Origin: JAVVHH01 sp964235765
GTDB lineage: Bacteria; Pseudomonadota; Alphaproteobacteria; Acetobacterales; Acetobacteraceae
Assembly: GCA_964235765.1 (NCBI GenBank)
Contig: CAXSDH010000007.1
Coordinates: forward strand, 22,037 to 86,036
Length of the DNA: 64,000 bases
Direction of reading: 5' to 3'
Shown here: one piece after another, positions 25,814 to 34,956 of the stretch
Position numbering within the stretch: the stretch's first letter is position 1
Layout of the letters: each line of letters opens with the position of its first letter
Made by a program: the position numbers and the translations under genes
Notes under the pieces: generated by a model
Database searches by the model: none
Seen by the model: only the letters and a program-made list of their open reading frames with translations
Told to the model about the DNA's origin: nothing

Positions 25814-26391
25814 CCTGCGGGCGCCAGTTCGGCCAGGCCGTCGCCCTCGAGCGGCGGCATCACCCCGTCCGGCAGGGGAATTTCGTGCGCGTTCAGGGTC
25901 ATGGACACCATGGTGTAATAGCCGATCACCGCCGTCAGCTCGACCACGCCGATCGCGCCCCAGCGCTCCTGCACGGCGCGGTAGGCGGGTAGCGGCACCT
26001 GGCCGGCGTGCTGCAACTGGCGGGCGAACTCATACACGGCCGCATCGTCCGGCTCCGCCAGCACGGGCGGCTCGCCGCGGCGGATCGCCTCGATCGCCGC
26101 CGCCGGCACCCCGGCCTCGGCGGCGGCGCGGGCATGCACCCACCACTCGATCTGGCTGGTCCAGCGGCGCCCGGTGACCAGGATCGCCAGCTCCGTCAGC
26201 CGCTTCGGCAAGCTGGTGCCGAAGCGCAGGAACTCGCCCAGGTGCGACCAGCGCCGGGCCAGCTCGGGGCTATGGATCGCGGCCCGCAAGGGCCCGATCA
26301 TCACGCCGCGCGGGCCGCTGACCACCGCGTCGTGCACCAAGCGCTGTTCGGGCGACATGCTCTCCGGGCCCGGCAGGGGGATGCGCGCCAT
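25810..26391 (-). CDS. Carboxymuconolactone decarboxylase-like protein
   Basis: Product of 193 residues beginning MARIPLPGPESMSPEQRLVHD. The alpha-helical CMD segment is visible: LARRWSHLGEFLRFGTSLPKRLTELAILVTGRRWTSQIEWWVHARAAAEAGVPAAAIEAIR. The typical AhpD CxxC pair is absent (the site reads T-S-Q-I-E-W-W-V-H), so it is a non-peroxidatic member; conserved E and H residues remain. Such proteins often accompany aromatic or CoA-dependent catabolism. Start and stop overlap both neighbours by four bases and one base. Confidence 0.85.
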   Translation of the reverse strand: MARIPLPGPESMSPEQRLVHDAVVSGPRGVMIGPLRAAIHSPELARRWSHLGEFLRFGTSLPKRLTELAILVTGRRWTSQIEWWVHARAAAEAGVPAAAIEAIRRGEPPVLAEPDDAAVYEFARQLQHAGQVPLPAYRAVQERWGAIGVVELTAVIGYYTMVSMTLNAHEIPLPDGVMPPLEGDGLAELAPAG

Positions 26392-27596
26392 TACGCGAGC
26401 CCCAGCTCGCCCAGGATTTCGGCGGTGTGCTGGCCGAGCGTGGGCGGCGCACGGTCAAAGCGCAGCGGCGCTTCCTGGAAGCGCAGCGGGCTGACCACTT
26501 GCGGCACCGTGCCGGACAAGGGGTGGGCCAAGTGCTGCAGCATCCCTCGGTGCTTGATCTGCGGGTCCTCGAACACTTCGGGAACGGTGTTGATCGGCGC
26601 GCAAGGCACGCCGGCGGCGTCCAGCGCCGCCGCAAGGCTCTCCCGCGGGAAGTGCTGGATTCGCGCCTCCAGCAGCGGGGTCAGCGCCGCGTTGTTCCGC
26701 ACCCGCGCGGCATTGGTGGCGAAACGCTCGTCCGCGGCCCATTCGGCCCGGCCCAGCGCCGCGCACAACTTGCCGAACTGCCCGTCATTGCCCACCGCCA
26801 GCACCAGGCGGCCGTCGGCGCAGGCGAACACGTCCTGCGGCTGGATGTTCGGATGCCGGTTGCCGCCCCGCGCCGGCGTGCGGCCCGAAAGCAGCCAGTT
26901 CATCGCCTGGTTGCCCAGGAACGCCGCCTGCACGTCCAGCATGGCGAGGTCGATCGTGTCGCCCCTGCCCGTCTCCGCGCGCCGGGCCAGCGCCGCCAAC
27001 ACGGCGACGGCGGCGTACATGCCGGTCATCAGGTCCACGATCGGCACGCCCACCTTCTGCGGGCCGCCGCCGGGCCGGTCGTCGCGTTCGCCGGTGATGC
27101 TCATCAGGCCGCCCATGGCCTGAATGGCGAAGTCGTACGCCGCCTGGTCCGCCCGCGGCCCGTCCTGGCCGAAGCCGGTGACCGAGCAATAGATCAACCG
27201 CGGGTTCGCGGCCCGCAGCGCCGCCGCATCGAGGCCGTAGCGCGCGAGGGCGCCGGCTTTGAAGTTCTCGATCACCACGTCCGAGCCCGCGGCCAGGCGG
27301 CGGATCACGTCCTGGCCCTCCGGCGTGGCCATGTCGATGGTGATGGAGCGTTTGCCGCGGTTGACCGCGAGGAAGTAGCCGGCTTCCCGCGTGGGCGTGC
27401 CGTCGCTGGCCGCGAGGAAGGGCGGCCCCCACCCGCGCGTGTCGTCGCCGGCGCCGGGCCGTTCGACCTTGATCACGTCGGCGCCGAGGTCCGCCAGCAC
27501 CTGGGTGGCCCAGGGGGCGGCCATGATTCGGCTGAGGTCCAGCACGCGGACATGCGTGAGGGGGCCGGCGCGCCCAAGCTCGGGGCGCTCAGGCAT
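26391..27596 (-). CDS. CaiB/BaiF family (class III) CoA-transferase
   Basis: Product of 401 residues with the family N-terminus VRVLDLSRIMAAPWATQVLADLGADVIKVERPGAGDDTRGWGPPF and YFLAVNRGKRSITIDM. The catalytic aspartate is most likely Asp188 in VPIVDLMTGMYAA. It moves CoA from a donor thioester (often succinyl-CoA) to a carboxylic acid. It is placed between a GST and a CMD protein in a tightly overlapping operon, which suggests that a free acid taken up by the cell is activated and then processed by the enoyl-CoA hydratase. Substrate unknown. Confidence 0.93.
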   Translation of the reverse strand: MPERPELGRAGPLTHVRVLDLSRIMAAPWATQVLADLGADVIKVERPGAGDDTRGWGPPFLAASDGTPTREAGYFLAVNRGKRSITIDMATPEGQDVIRRLAAGSDVVIENFKAGALARYGLDAAALRAANPRLIYCSVTGFGQDGPRADQAAYDFAIQAMGGLMSITGERDDRPGGGPQKVGVPIVDLMTGMYAAVAVLAALARRAETGRGDTIDLAMLDVQAAFLGNQAMNWLLSGRTPARGGNRHPNIQPQDVFACADGRLVLAVGNDGQFGKLCAALGRAEWAADERFATNAARVRNNAALTPLLEARIQHFPRESLAAALDAAGVPCAPINTVPEVFEDPQIKHRGMLQHLAHPLSGTVPQVVSPLRFQEAPLRFDRAPPTLGQHTAEILGELGLA

Positions 27597-28194
27597 CTAT
27601 GGCCTCGGTCGCGCGCATGGATGGCCGGGCCGCGAAGGCCCGGTGCCAGGCGGCGAGCGCGGGCCGGCCGCTGCGCCAGCCGAGATCGGCGAAGCGGAAG
27701 TCAAGATACGAGAGCGCGCAGCCGAGGGCGATGTGGCCGATGCCGAGCGGGCCGGCGGCCAGCCCGGGCGCCATCGCCTCCATCCGGTCGAGCGTCGCCC
27801 CGGTCTTTAGGGCGAAGTTGTCGAGCCAGGCCTGGTACGGCGCCGGCTTCTCCCGCTCGCTGCGCCACAGGATGAGCATGTCGAGCAGGCCCTGCCCCAG
27901 CGCATGGTCGGTCAGCGCCCGCCACCGCGCGGGGCCCGGCGGCGGAAACAGGGCGCCGCCCGCCAGGTGGTCGAGGTACTCGCAGATGGTCAGGCTATCG
28001 AACAGGGCGACGCCGTCCGGCAGCATGAGGGTGGGTATCTTGCCCAGCGGATTGTCGGGCAGCAGGGCCAGGTTCGGCTTGTCCATCTGCACCACGGTGC
28101 GCACCGTCTCGATCCGGTCGGCCATCCCAAGCTCGTGGGCCGAGACCATGACCTTGCGCACGAAAGGCGAGCGCGGCGACCAGTGCAGCTTCAT
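27589..28194 (-). CDS. Glutathione S-transferase family protein
   Basis: Product of 201 residues from the ATG at 28194, which overlaps the stop of the dehydrogenase gene (ATGA). The N-terminal thioredoxin-fold begins MKLHWSPRSPFVRKVMVSAHELG, with the SPFVRKV helix start placing a serine in the usual glutathione-activating position, and LGKIPTLMLPDGVALFDSLTICEYLD (gamma-site with cis-Pro and DS). The helical C-terminal domain follows. It may conjugate or isomerise an intermediate of the operon; the substrate is not evident. Its last 8 bases overlap the CaiB start. Confidence 0.88.
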   Translation of the reverse strand: MKLHWSPRSPFVRKVMVSAHELGMADRIETVRTVVQMDKPNLALLPDNPLGKIPTLMLPDGVALFDSLTICEYLDHLAGGALFPPPGPARWRALTDHALGQGLLDMLILWRSEREKPAPYQAWLDNFALKTGATLDRMEAMAPGLAAGPLGIGHIALGCALSYLDFRFADLGWRSGRPALAAWHRAFAARPSMRATEAIDA

Positions 28195-29096
28195 CGTTCC
28201 ACTCCAAAGAAGCCGTCGATCGCCGCCAGCAGCACCCGCGCCATCTCCGCCCGGGTCTCGCGCGTAACCGCCGCATAATGCGGCATCAGCACCACGTTCT
28301 CCAAGGCCGGAAAGCGCGCGTCGAGCCCCGGCTCGGCTTCGAACACGTCCAGCCCGGCGCCGCCGATCGTCCCGCCTTGCAGGGCGGGGATCAGCGCCGC
28401 CTCGTCCACCACCGATCCGCGCGACACGTTTATCAACACGCCGTCTCGTCCCAGGGCGCGCAGCACGGGGGCGTCCACCAGTCCGCGCGTGGCCTCGCCT
28501 CCGGGGCAACTGAGGATCAGCACGTCGGACCGCGCGGCCAACGCCGTCACCTCCGCGACATAGGGCCAGTCCACGCCAGGCTTGGCGCGCGGCCCGGTAT
28601 AGGCCACGTGCAGACCGAGCCCGGTCAGCCGCTGGGCGATCAGCGTGCCGATGCGCCCCAGGCCGACGATCCCCGCCCGCTTGCCGCCGACCCTGCGGGA
28701 TGGGGTCATCCGCTCCGTCCGCCACCGCCCCGCGCGCACGAAGCGGTCGGCCTCCGCCACCCGCCGGAGCACGGCATAGGTCAGCGCGATGGCCGAATCG
28801 GCCGTATCCTCGGTGACCGCATCCGGCGTGTGCTGCACCCGGATGCCGCGGCGGGCCGCCTCCGCCATGTCGATGCGGTCCAGGCCCACGCCGTTGCAGG
28901 CCAGCAGGCCGAGGCCCGGCAGCCGCGCCAGCGTGGCCGCGTCCGCGCCGCCGATGCTGGTGGTGACGGCCACCCGGAACCGGGCGGCATCCGGCAGGCC
29001 GGGCTGGTCATCCACCAAGGCATGCCGGGCGGCCAGCGCGCTCCGCAGTTCCGCCGGCAGCGCCCCGAGCACGAGGACGCGCATCTCTGGTTCCAT
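28191..29096 (-). CDS. D-isomer-specific 2-hydroxyacid dehydrogenase
   Basis: From MEPEMRVLVLG (ATG at 29096) the protein is 301 residues. The NAD(P)-binding motif GIVGLGRIGTLIAQ lies near residues 138-151, the catalytic set has R in NVSRGSVVDEAAL, E in VFEAEP and H in LMPHYA. It is the GyaR/GhrB-like family, acting on glyoxylate, hydroxypyruvate or related 2-oxoacids. It is the first gene of the minus-strand operon and is divergent from the fumarase-like pair across 59 bases. The 2-oxoacid product or substrate probably links to the downstream CoA-transferase pathway. Confidence 0.88.
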   Translation of the reverse strand: MEPEMRVLVLGALPAELRSALAARHALVDDQPGLPDAARFRVAVTTSIGGADAATLARLPGLGLLACNGVGLDRIDMAEAARRGIRVQHTPDAVTEDTADSAIALTYAVLRRVAEADRFVRAGRWRTERMTPSRRVGGKRAGIVGLGRIGTLIAQRLTGLGLHVAYTGPRAKPGVDWPYVAEVTALAARSDVLILSCPGGEATRGLVDAPVLRALGRDGVLINVSRGSVVDEAALIPALQGGTIGGAGLDVFEAEPGLDARFPALENVVLMPHYAAVTRETRAEMARVLLAAIDGFFGVER

Positions 29097-29155
29097 GGCT
29101 CTTCCCCGCCCCCCGAGCGCGCAGTATGCTGATCCAACAAGCAAAAGGCCAGGTC

Positions 29156-30046
29156 ATGCGCCTTTCCGGAGGGGCCATGGGCGTCGGCTACGAGCAGATG
29201 AAGCAGGTTTCCGCCCAGCTATATGAGTGGGCGCTGAAGAAGGTGCCGGACAACACGCTCGACGCGCTGCGGCGGGCGATGGCCGTCGAGAGCAACGACG
29301 TGGCCCGCCGCACCCTTGGCATCATGCTGCGCAGCGCGGAAAAGGCGGAGACCGAGGACCGCCTGGTATGCTCGGATTCCGGCGTGCCCGTTTACGTCGT
29401 GGGCCTCGGCACTAGCGTGCGCATGGAAGGCGACCTCAAGCAGGCGATCCGCGACGGGTTCGACCACCTGGTGCAGACCATCAAGCCGCCGATCCTCAAG
29501 CACGTCACCAACCCGCTGACCAACGAGCGCGGCTACCACGGCAAGGACATGCCGATCGTTACCTGGGACCTGATCGGGGGCGCCGATTACATCGACATCA
29601 CCTGCTCGCCCAAGGCGCTGGGCTCCGGCCGCTGGGCGGCGCTCGAAATCTTCACCTTCCCCAGCCTGGAGACGATCGAGGGCTACGTGATGGACTGCGT
29701 ACTGAAGGCCGGCTCGCAGCACTGCCCGCCGGTGGTGATCGGCGTGGGAATCGGCGGCACCTTCGACCATTGCGCCAAGCTGGCCAAGCAGGCGGCGCTG
29801 CGGCCATTCGGCGAGACCAACCCGGAGCCGATCCTGGCGGCGATGGAGGCGCGGCTGCTGCGGGCGGTGAACGCGACCGGCTTCGGCCCGATGGGTACGG
29901 GCGGCGACACCACCGCGCTCGGCGTCCACGTGGAGTATTCCTCCGGCCACGGCTTCACCCCGGTCGCCGTCTGCTTCAATTGCTGGATCAACCGCCGCAC
30001 CCGCGCCCGCATCTACGACGACGGCCGGGTGGAGCGGGTGGAATGA
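29156..30046 (+). CDS. Class I fumarase/L(+)-tartrate dehydratase alpha subunit
   Basis: The start is uncertain: ATGs at 29126, 29156 and 29177 are in frame; 29156 has an AAGG site 9 bases upstream, 29177 a GGAGGGG site very close. Product about 296 residues. Cysteines in RLVCSDSGVPV, DITCSPKALGSG and QHCPPVVIGVGIGG are the three expected 4Fe-4S ligands. It is the catalytic N-terminal half of a two-subunit hydro-lyase, with the partner gene overlapping by four bases. Tartrate, fumarate or a methylated relative are candidates; sequence alone does not choose. Confidence 0.9.
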   Translation: MRLSGGAMGVGYEQMKQVSAQLYEWALKKVPDNTLDALRRAMAVESNDVARRTLGIMLRSAEKAETEDRLVCSDSGVPVYVVGLGTSVRMEGDLKQAIRDGFDHLVQTIKPPILKHVTNPLTNERGYHGKDMPIVTWDLIGGADYIDITCSPKALGSGRWAALEIFTFPSLETIEGYVMDCVLKAGSQHCPPVVIGVGIGGTFDHCAKLAKQAALRPFGETNPEPILAAMEARLLRAVNATGFGPMGTGGDTTALGVHVEYSSGHGFTPVAVCFNCWINRRTRARIYDDGRVERVE

Positions 30047-30666
30047 CGGCCACGCACCGGCTGCAACTGCCGCTGACCGCCGAAAGCGTGCTCCGCCTGC
30101 GGGCCGGGGACATGGTGCTGCTGGACGGCGAGATCACCATCACCGCCGGGCTGCCGACGCATCAACGCATCCAGGAGCACCTGGACCGGGGCACGCCCCT
30201 GCCGGTGGACCTGCACGGCGGCGCGATGTTCCACTTGGGCAGCTATAGCCGGGACACGCGGTCGGGGTTCGAGGTGCTCTATATGAACCCCACCACCAGC
30301 ACGCGGTTCAACCCCTACATGCCGGGCTTCATCCGGGCGCTCGGCTTGCGCGCGGTCGGCGGCAAGGGCGGGCTGGATCGCGCCTGCGCCGACGCCATGC
30401 AGGAGGTGGGCTGCGTCTACCTCTCCTTCCTGGGCGGCGGCGCCCCCTTGCTGTCGGACGCCATCCGCGCCGTCGTCTCGGTGCACTGGACCGATATGAT
30501 CTCGCATTACCGGCTGGTGACCTTGCGGGTCGAGGCGCTGGGGCCGCTGACCGTCGGCATCGATGCGCACGGCAACAGCCTGTACGATACGCTGCACGAT
30601 GACGCGGCTGCCCGGCTGCCGGCCATCATGGCGCAGTTGCGCGCCGAGCGGGAGACGGCGGGATGA
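30043..30666 (+). CDS. Class I fumarase/tartrate dehydratase beta subunit
   Basis: Product of 207 residues from the ATG at 30043, overlapping the alpha stop. Typical segments are LRAGDMVLLDGEITITAGLPTHQRIQEHL, DLHGGAMFHLG, MNPTTSTRFNPYMPGFI (family G-P-T-T-S-x-R loop) and GGKGGL. This is the C-terminal swivelling domain of the class I fumarase family, which closes on the iron-sulfur active site of the alpha subunit. Stop and the next gene start overlap. Confidence 0.92.
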   Translation: MTATHRLQLPLTAESVLRLRAGDMVLLDGEITITAGLPTHQRIQEHLDRGTPLPVDLHGGAMFHLGSYSRDTRSGFEVLYMNPTTSTRFNPYMPGFIRALGLRAVGGKGGLDRACADAMQEVGCVYLSFLGGGAPLLSDAIRAVVSVHWTDMISHYRLVTLRVEALGPLTVGIDAHGNSLYDTLHDDAAARLPAIMAQLRAERETAG

Positions 30667-31514
30667 ACCAGGACGTCAGCGTGCATGGCCTGCGATTCCG
30701 CTGCCGCGTCGATGGGCCGGAGGATGCGCCCTGGATGGTGTTCAGCAACTCGCTGGCCACGGGCATTGCGTTGTGGGACGCTCAGGTGGCGCAATTCTGC
30801 GGCCGCTACCGCTGCCTTCGCTACGACCAGCGCGGCCATGGCGGGACCGAGGTGCCGCCCGGCCCCGCGACCCTCACCCAACTGACGGACGACGCCGCCG
30901 CGCTGATGGAGCGCTTCGGCGCGCGGCAGGCGGTGTTCGTGGGCGTGTCGATGGGGGCCGCGACCGGGTTCGACCTCGCCGCCCGTTACCCCGACCGGGT
31001 CGCCCGGCTGGTGGCCTCGGATGGCCAGGCCGCCACCGCCGCCGGGGGCGCCGCCTCTTGGGAGGAGCGGATCGTATCGCTGCGGCAGCATGGCATGGAG
31101 GCGTTCGCGGATGCGACCGTCGCGCGCTGGTTCGCCGCCTCGTCCCGCGCCGAAGGCAACCCGGCCGTAACGACGGTGCGCGCCATGGTGGCACGGATGC
31201 CGCAGGCGGGGGTGATCGCCTGCATGCGGGCGCTACAGGCCTACGACGTGCGGGCGGGCCTGCCGGGCCTCCGGCAGCCCACCCTGCTGATCGCCGGCGC
31301 CGAGGATGGGGCGATGCCGCAGGTGATGCAGGGCCTCCAGGGCGTGATCGCCGGCTCGATTTACGAGGAGATCGCCGGCGCCGGGCACCTGCCGGGGATC
31401 GAGCAGCCGGAGAGGTTCAATGCCGTGGTGGAGCGCTTCTTGGGTAGCTCGCCCTCTCACGCCGACCCGACATCGTGGAACTTCACCAGCCACCGCGTCC
31501 GCGCGGGGCGGTAG
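30663..31514 (+). CDS. Alpha/beta hydrolase, 3-oxoadipate enol-lactonase-like
   Basis: Product of 283 residues. The nucleophile elbow is VGVSMGAA near residue 100, the oxyanion region is MVFSNSLATGIALWD, a YDQRGHGGTE motif follows, and the acid and histidine are in IAGAEDGAMP and GAGHLPGIEQPERFN. The SNSLAT and RYDQRGHG motifs match the PcaD enol-lactonase group. Its position after the hydro-lyase pair implies a ring-opening or ester-cleaving step in the same pathway. Its final 58 bases are antisense to the 3' end of the peptide-binding protein gene. Confidence 0.87.
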   Translation: MNQDVSVHGLRFRCRVDGPEDAPWMVFSNSLATGIALWDAQVAQFCGRYRCLRYDQRGHGGTEVPPGPATLTQLTDDAAALMERFGARQAVFVGVSMGAATGFDLAARYPDRVARLVASDGQAATAAGGAASWEERIVSLRQHGMEAFADATVARWFAASSRAEGNPAVTTVRAMVARMPQAGVIACMRALQAYDVRAGLPGLRQPTLLIAGAEDGAMPQVMQGLQGVIAGSIYEEIAGAGHLPGIEQPERFNAVVERFLGSSPSHADPTSWNFTSHRVRAGR

Positions 31515-33040
31515 CCCGACTTTTCCGCCCGCCAGGCGAGCGTCTGCACCTGGTCGTGCACCGGGAACCACACGGCCGACTCCATGATCCGTTTCTGCGC
31601 CTCGGCGTACAGGCGGTTGCGGTCCGCCGGGTCGGGGGCGCCCGCGCCCTGTTCCAGCAGCGCATCCAACTGCGGGTCGCTCACCCGCGGCCAGTTGAAC
31701 TTGTAGTAGCCCGGCCGCGGGATGTTGCGGCTATGGAACGGAATTTCCAGCAAGCTGGGGTCCGCGCTGATCCAGCGGACCGGCAGGATGTCGTAGGCGT
31801 TGGCGAACACCAGCTCGGAGTTGCGGGCGAAGGTGATGGTCTCGACATGCAGGTCGAACCCCACGCGCCGCGCCTCCGCCTGGATGGCGACCGCGGTGTC
31901 GGGCTCGAGCGGCGGCGGCGCGAAGTAATCGGCCGCCAGCTTCTGGCCGTCCTTTATCCGGATGCCGCCCGGCCCAGGCTTCCAGCCCGCCTCCTCCAGT
32001 AGAGCTACCGCCCGCTTCGGGTCCGGCTTGTAGAACGCCTCCACCCCCGGCCAATAGCCCGGCGTGCTGCGGCTCAACGGCCCATAAGCGGGCTTGACCA
32101 GGCCGAAGAACATGTCGTCGCTCAGCCGCTCGCGATCCACCGCATGGGCCAGCGCCTGGCGCACCCGCAGATCCTGGAAAATGCCGCGGCTGGTGTTGAT
32201 CAACACGCCGAACGGCAGCCCGGTCGCTTCGTACACCGCCGTTTTGAAGCGCTTGTCGGCGCCCAGCCGCTGCACGTCGAGCACGGGCGTGAGGTCGGCG
32301 ATGTCGATCTCGCCCGCCTCCAGCGCCGCCACCCGGGTGCTGGCGTCGGGGATGAAGCGATGGATCACCCGGGCCACCTTGCTCGGCCCCTGGCAGGCCA
32401 TGAACGGCGGCGCCCAGCGATAGGCCTCGTTGCGCTCCAGGATCACCTGCCGGCCCGGCTCCCACGACACGAAGCGGAACGGCCCCGTGCCGACCGGGGC
32501 GCGCGCGAACCCGGCGTCGCCCAGCCGCCGCACCGCGGTGGGGGAGACGATGCTCAGCTCGTTCTGGCTCAGGCTCGGCGCCGCCGCGCCGTTCGGCCGG
32601 CTGTAGTTCACCCGCACCTCGAAGGGGCCCAGCACGTCGCATCCTGCATAGGGGCCCAATATGTCCACAGCCGCCTGGCTGCCGGTTTTCGGGTCGGCCA
32701 CGGTGTCGAAGGTGAACTTCACCGCCTCCGCATCGAAGCGCGAGCCGTCGTGGAACGTCACGTCCTCGCGCAAACGCAGGGTGATGCTGCGGCCGTCCGG
32801 CGCCGCGCTCCAGGCGCTGGCGAGGCCCGGGTGCAGCGAGCTGTCGCCGTCCGAGGCGATGAGCGTGTCGAACACCTGCACGATGAGTTGGCTTTCGTGC
32901 CGTGACTGCGTCACCCGCGGGTCGTAGGTGCGGGCCGCGTTGTCGTCCTCGCCCCAAGTGACGGTGAGGCCACCGGTCTCAGCCCGGGCGGGCATGGCGG
33001 CCAACAGCGGCATGGCGGCGAGCAGGGTGCGGCGGTGCAT
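31457..33040 (-). CDS. Dipeptide-type ABC transporter, periplasmic binding protein (family 5)
   Basis: The ATG at 33040 gives 527 residues with a signal peptide (MHRRTLLAAMPLLAAMPARA); the longer upstream frame is not coding. SBP_bac_5 landmarks: LTVTWGEDDNAARTYDPRV, LRLREDVTFHDGSRFDAEAVKFTFDTV, GTGPFRFVSWEPGRQVILERNEAYR, and DLRVRQALAHAVDRERL. It collects a peptide, nickel chelate or similar solute for the permeases encoded divergently from it. The 3' end overlaps the convergent alpha/beta hydrolase by 58 bases. Confidence 0.92.
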   Translation of the reverse strand: MHRRTLLAAMPLLAAMPARAETGGLTVTWGEDDNAARTYDPRVTQSRHESQLIVQVFDTLIASDGDSSLHPGLASAWSAAPDGRSITLRLREDVTFHDGSRFDAEAVKFTFDTVADPKTGSQAAVDILGPYAGCDVLGPFEVRVNYSRPNGAAAPSLSQNELSIVSPTAVRRLGDAGFARAPVGTGPFRFVSWEPGRQVILERNEAYRWAPPFMACQGPSKVARVIHRFIPDASTRVAALEAGEIDIADLTPVLDVQRLGADKRFKTAVYEATGLPFGVLINTSRGIFQDLRVRQALAHAVDRERLSDDMFFGLVKPAYGPLSRSTPGYWPGVEAFYKPDPKRAVALLEEAGWKPGPGGIRIKDGQKLAADYFAPPPLEPDTAVAIQAEARRVGFDLHVETITFARNSELVFANAYDILPVRWISADPSLLEIPFHSRNIPRPGYYKFNWPRVSDPQLDALLEQGAGAPDPADRNRLYAEAQKRIMESAVWFPVHDQVQTLAWRAEKSGYRPARTRWLVKFHDVGSA

Positions 33041-33161
33041 GGGCGGGCTCCTCGATGACGCGCCCACTTGAGCAGTCCGCGGCCCGGCCGGAAAGCGGTT
33101 TCGCCGCCCGGCTTGCGCGCCGCGCCGCGCCTGACCAGCATGGGGGCATGAGTCCCTCCGC

Positions 33162-34085
33162 ATGACCCTGACGTGGCTGCTGCGCCGCCTGGCCGGCATC
33201 GTGCCCACGCTGCTGCTGACCTGGTCGCTCGTGTTCGCCGCCCTGCACCTGATCCCTGGCGACCCTGTCACCCTCATGTTGGGCGGCACCCCCGCGAGCC
33301 AGGAGGTGATCGACGCCGAACGCGCCCGGCTCGGCCTGGACCGGCCGGTGCTCGAGCAATACGCGCGCTTCCTCGGCCGCGCCGCGGTGGCCGACTTCGG
33401 CGACAGCTTCCGCACCCGCCAGCCGGTCGGCGCCATGATCCTCGAGCAGGGCGGCTACACCCTGTCGCTCGCCTTCGGCGGCCTGCTGGTCGGCATGACG
33501 CTCGGCACCCTGCTCGGGCTGCTGGCCGGGCTGCATCCCGATGGCTGGATCGACGCGGGGGTGATGACGGCGGCGCTGGCCGGGCTGTCCTTGCCGGGCT
33601 TCTGGATCGGCATGATCCTGATCCAGGTTTTCGCGACCGGCCTGGGCTGGGTGCCGGTGCTGGGCACCGGGCCGGTGGCGTTGATCCTGCCCAGCATCAC
33701 CGTCGGCCTCTACCTCGCCGGCAGCCTGGCCCGGCTGGTGCGCGCCAGCATCATCGAGGCGGCCAGCCAGGACTACGTGCGTACCGCCTGGGCGAAGGGC
33801 CTGCCGCCGGCCCGGGTCGTGTTCCGCCACATCGGCCGCAACGCCTTGATCCCGCCGCTCACCTTGCTCGGCACGCAGTTCGCCCTGCTGATCGGCGGCG
33901 CGGTGGTCACGGAGCGCGTGTTCGCCCGGCCGGGCCTCGGCGCGATGCTGGTGGAGGCGGTGCTGACCAAGGATTACCCGGTCGTCCAAGGCATCGTCGT
34001 GGTGCTGACCGGGGCCTACATCGCCATCAACCTCGGCATCGACCTGCTCTACGGGTTGATCGATCCGCGGATCGCCCGCGCATGA
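33162..34085 (+). CDS. Dipeptide-type ABC transporter permease, DppB-like
   Basis: Product of 307 residues beginning MTLTWLLRRLAGIVPTLLLTW, then LIPGDPVTLMLGG and the family GLDRPVLEQYARFL loop before about six transmembrane helices. The EAA-type motif RTAWAKGLPPARVVFRHIGRNALIP binds the ATPase. It is divergent from the binding-protein gene across 121 bases and overlaps the second permease start. No ATP-binding gene is encoded nearby, so the importer must borrow one or have its ATPase elsewhere. Confidence 0.93.
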   Translation: MTLTWLLRRLAGIVPTLLLTWSLVFAALHLIPGDPVTLMLGGTPASQEVIDAERARLGLDRPVLEQYARFLGRAAVADFGDSFRTRQPVGAMILEQGGYTLSLAFGGLLVGMTLGTLLGLLAGLHPDGWIDAGVMTAALAGLSLPGFWIGMILIQVFATGLGWVPVLGTGPVALILPSITVGLYLAGSLARLVRASIIEAASQDYVRTAWAKGLPPARVVFRHIGRNALIPPLTLLGTQFALLIGGAVVTERVFARPGLGAMLVEAVLTKDYPVVQGIVVVLTGAYIAINLGIDLLYGLIDPRIARA

Positions 34086-34906
34086 GGCGGCTGCTGGGCG
34101 CGCCCGGCGCGCAGGTCGGCGCCGCGCTGCTCCTCATCCTGGTGGTGGCCGCCGTGCTCTCGCCCTGGGTCGCGCCGTATGACTGGAACGAGACGCGCGT
34201 CTGCCGCCGCCTCGCCCCACCCTCGGCCGAGCACCTGTTCGGCTGCGACCTGTATGGCCGCGACCTGTTCTCCCGCGTGCTGTACGGCGCCCGCTTCTCG
34301 CTGTCGGTGGGCGTCGGCACCGTCGCCATCAGCCTGCTGTTCGGCGCGACCTTCGGCGTCGCCATCGCCTATGCCGGCGGCCGGGCCGATGCGCTGGGCG
34401 CGCGGGCGATCGACGTCATGCTCGGCTTCCCGCCGATCGTGCTGGCAATCCTGGTGGTGGCCGTGCTGGGCGTCGGCCTCTGGAACGCCGCGCTGGCGGT
34501 GGGCATCGCCGGCATCCCCCGCTTCGCCCGCATCGTGCGCGCGGCGGCGCTCTCGCTGGTGGCGCGCGAATACATCGAGGGCGCCCGCGCCGCCGGCGCT
34601 CAGCCCGGCCGCATCCTGCTGCGGCACCTGCTGCCCAACCTCGCCCCCACCCTCATCGTGCTCGGCTCGCTCGACCTGGGCAACGCGGTGCTGTTCACCG
34701 CCACGCTGTCCTTCCTGGGCCTGGGCGCCCAGCCGCCGACGCCGGAGTGGGGCGCCATGCTGAACGCCGGGCGCGAGTTCATCCGCTACGCCCCCTGGAC
34801 CATGCTGTTCCCCGGCGGCGCGCTGTTCCTGGCGGTCATGGCCGTGAACCTGGTCGGCGACCGGCTCAGCCAGGTGCTCGACCCGCGGCAGCGTGGGCGC
34901 GCCTAG
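34082..34906 (+). CDS. Dipeptide-type ABC transporter permease, DppC-like
   Basis: The ATG at 34082 overlaps the DppB-like stop (ATGA) and gives 274 residues. HLFGCDLYGRDLFSRVLYGARFSL is the characteristic DppC N-terminal segment (usual form GTDxxGRDxxSR; here GCDLYGRD). The EAA loop is EYIEGARAAGAQPGRILLRHLLPN. About six helices are seen. It partners the DppB-like permease; no ATPase gene follows. Confidence 0.93.
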   Translation: MRRLLGAPGAQVGAALLLILVVAAVLSPWVAPYDWNETRVCRRLAPPSAEHLFGCDLYGRDLFSRVLYGARFSLSVGVGTVAISLLFGATFGVAIAYAGGRADALGARAIDVMLGFPPIVLAILVVAVLGVGLWNAALAVGIAGIPRFARIVRAAALSLVAREYIEGARAAGAQPGRILLRHLLPNLAPTLIVLGSLDLGNAVLFTATLSFLGLGAQPPTPEWGAMLNAGREFIRYAPWTMLFPGGALFLAVMAVNLVGDRLSQVLDPRQRGRA

Positions 34907-34956
34907 CAGCCCGCCCGAACTGCGGTATGATCGCCAGCCCCCAAGGAGGCGGCCCG

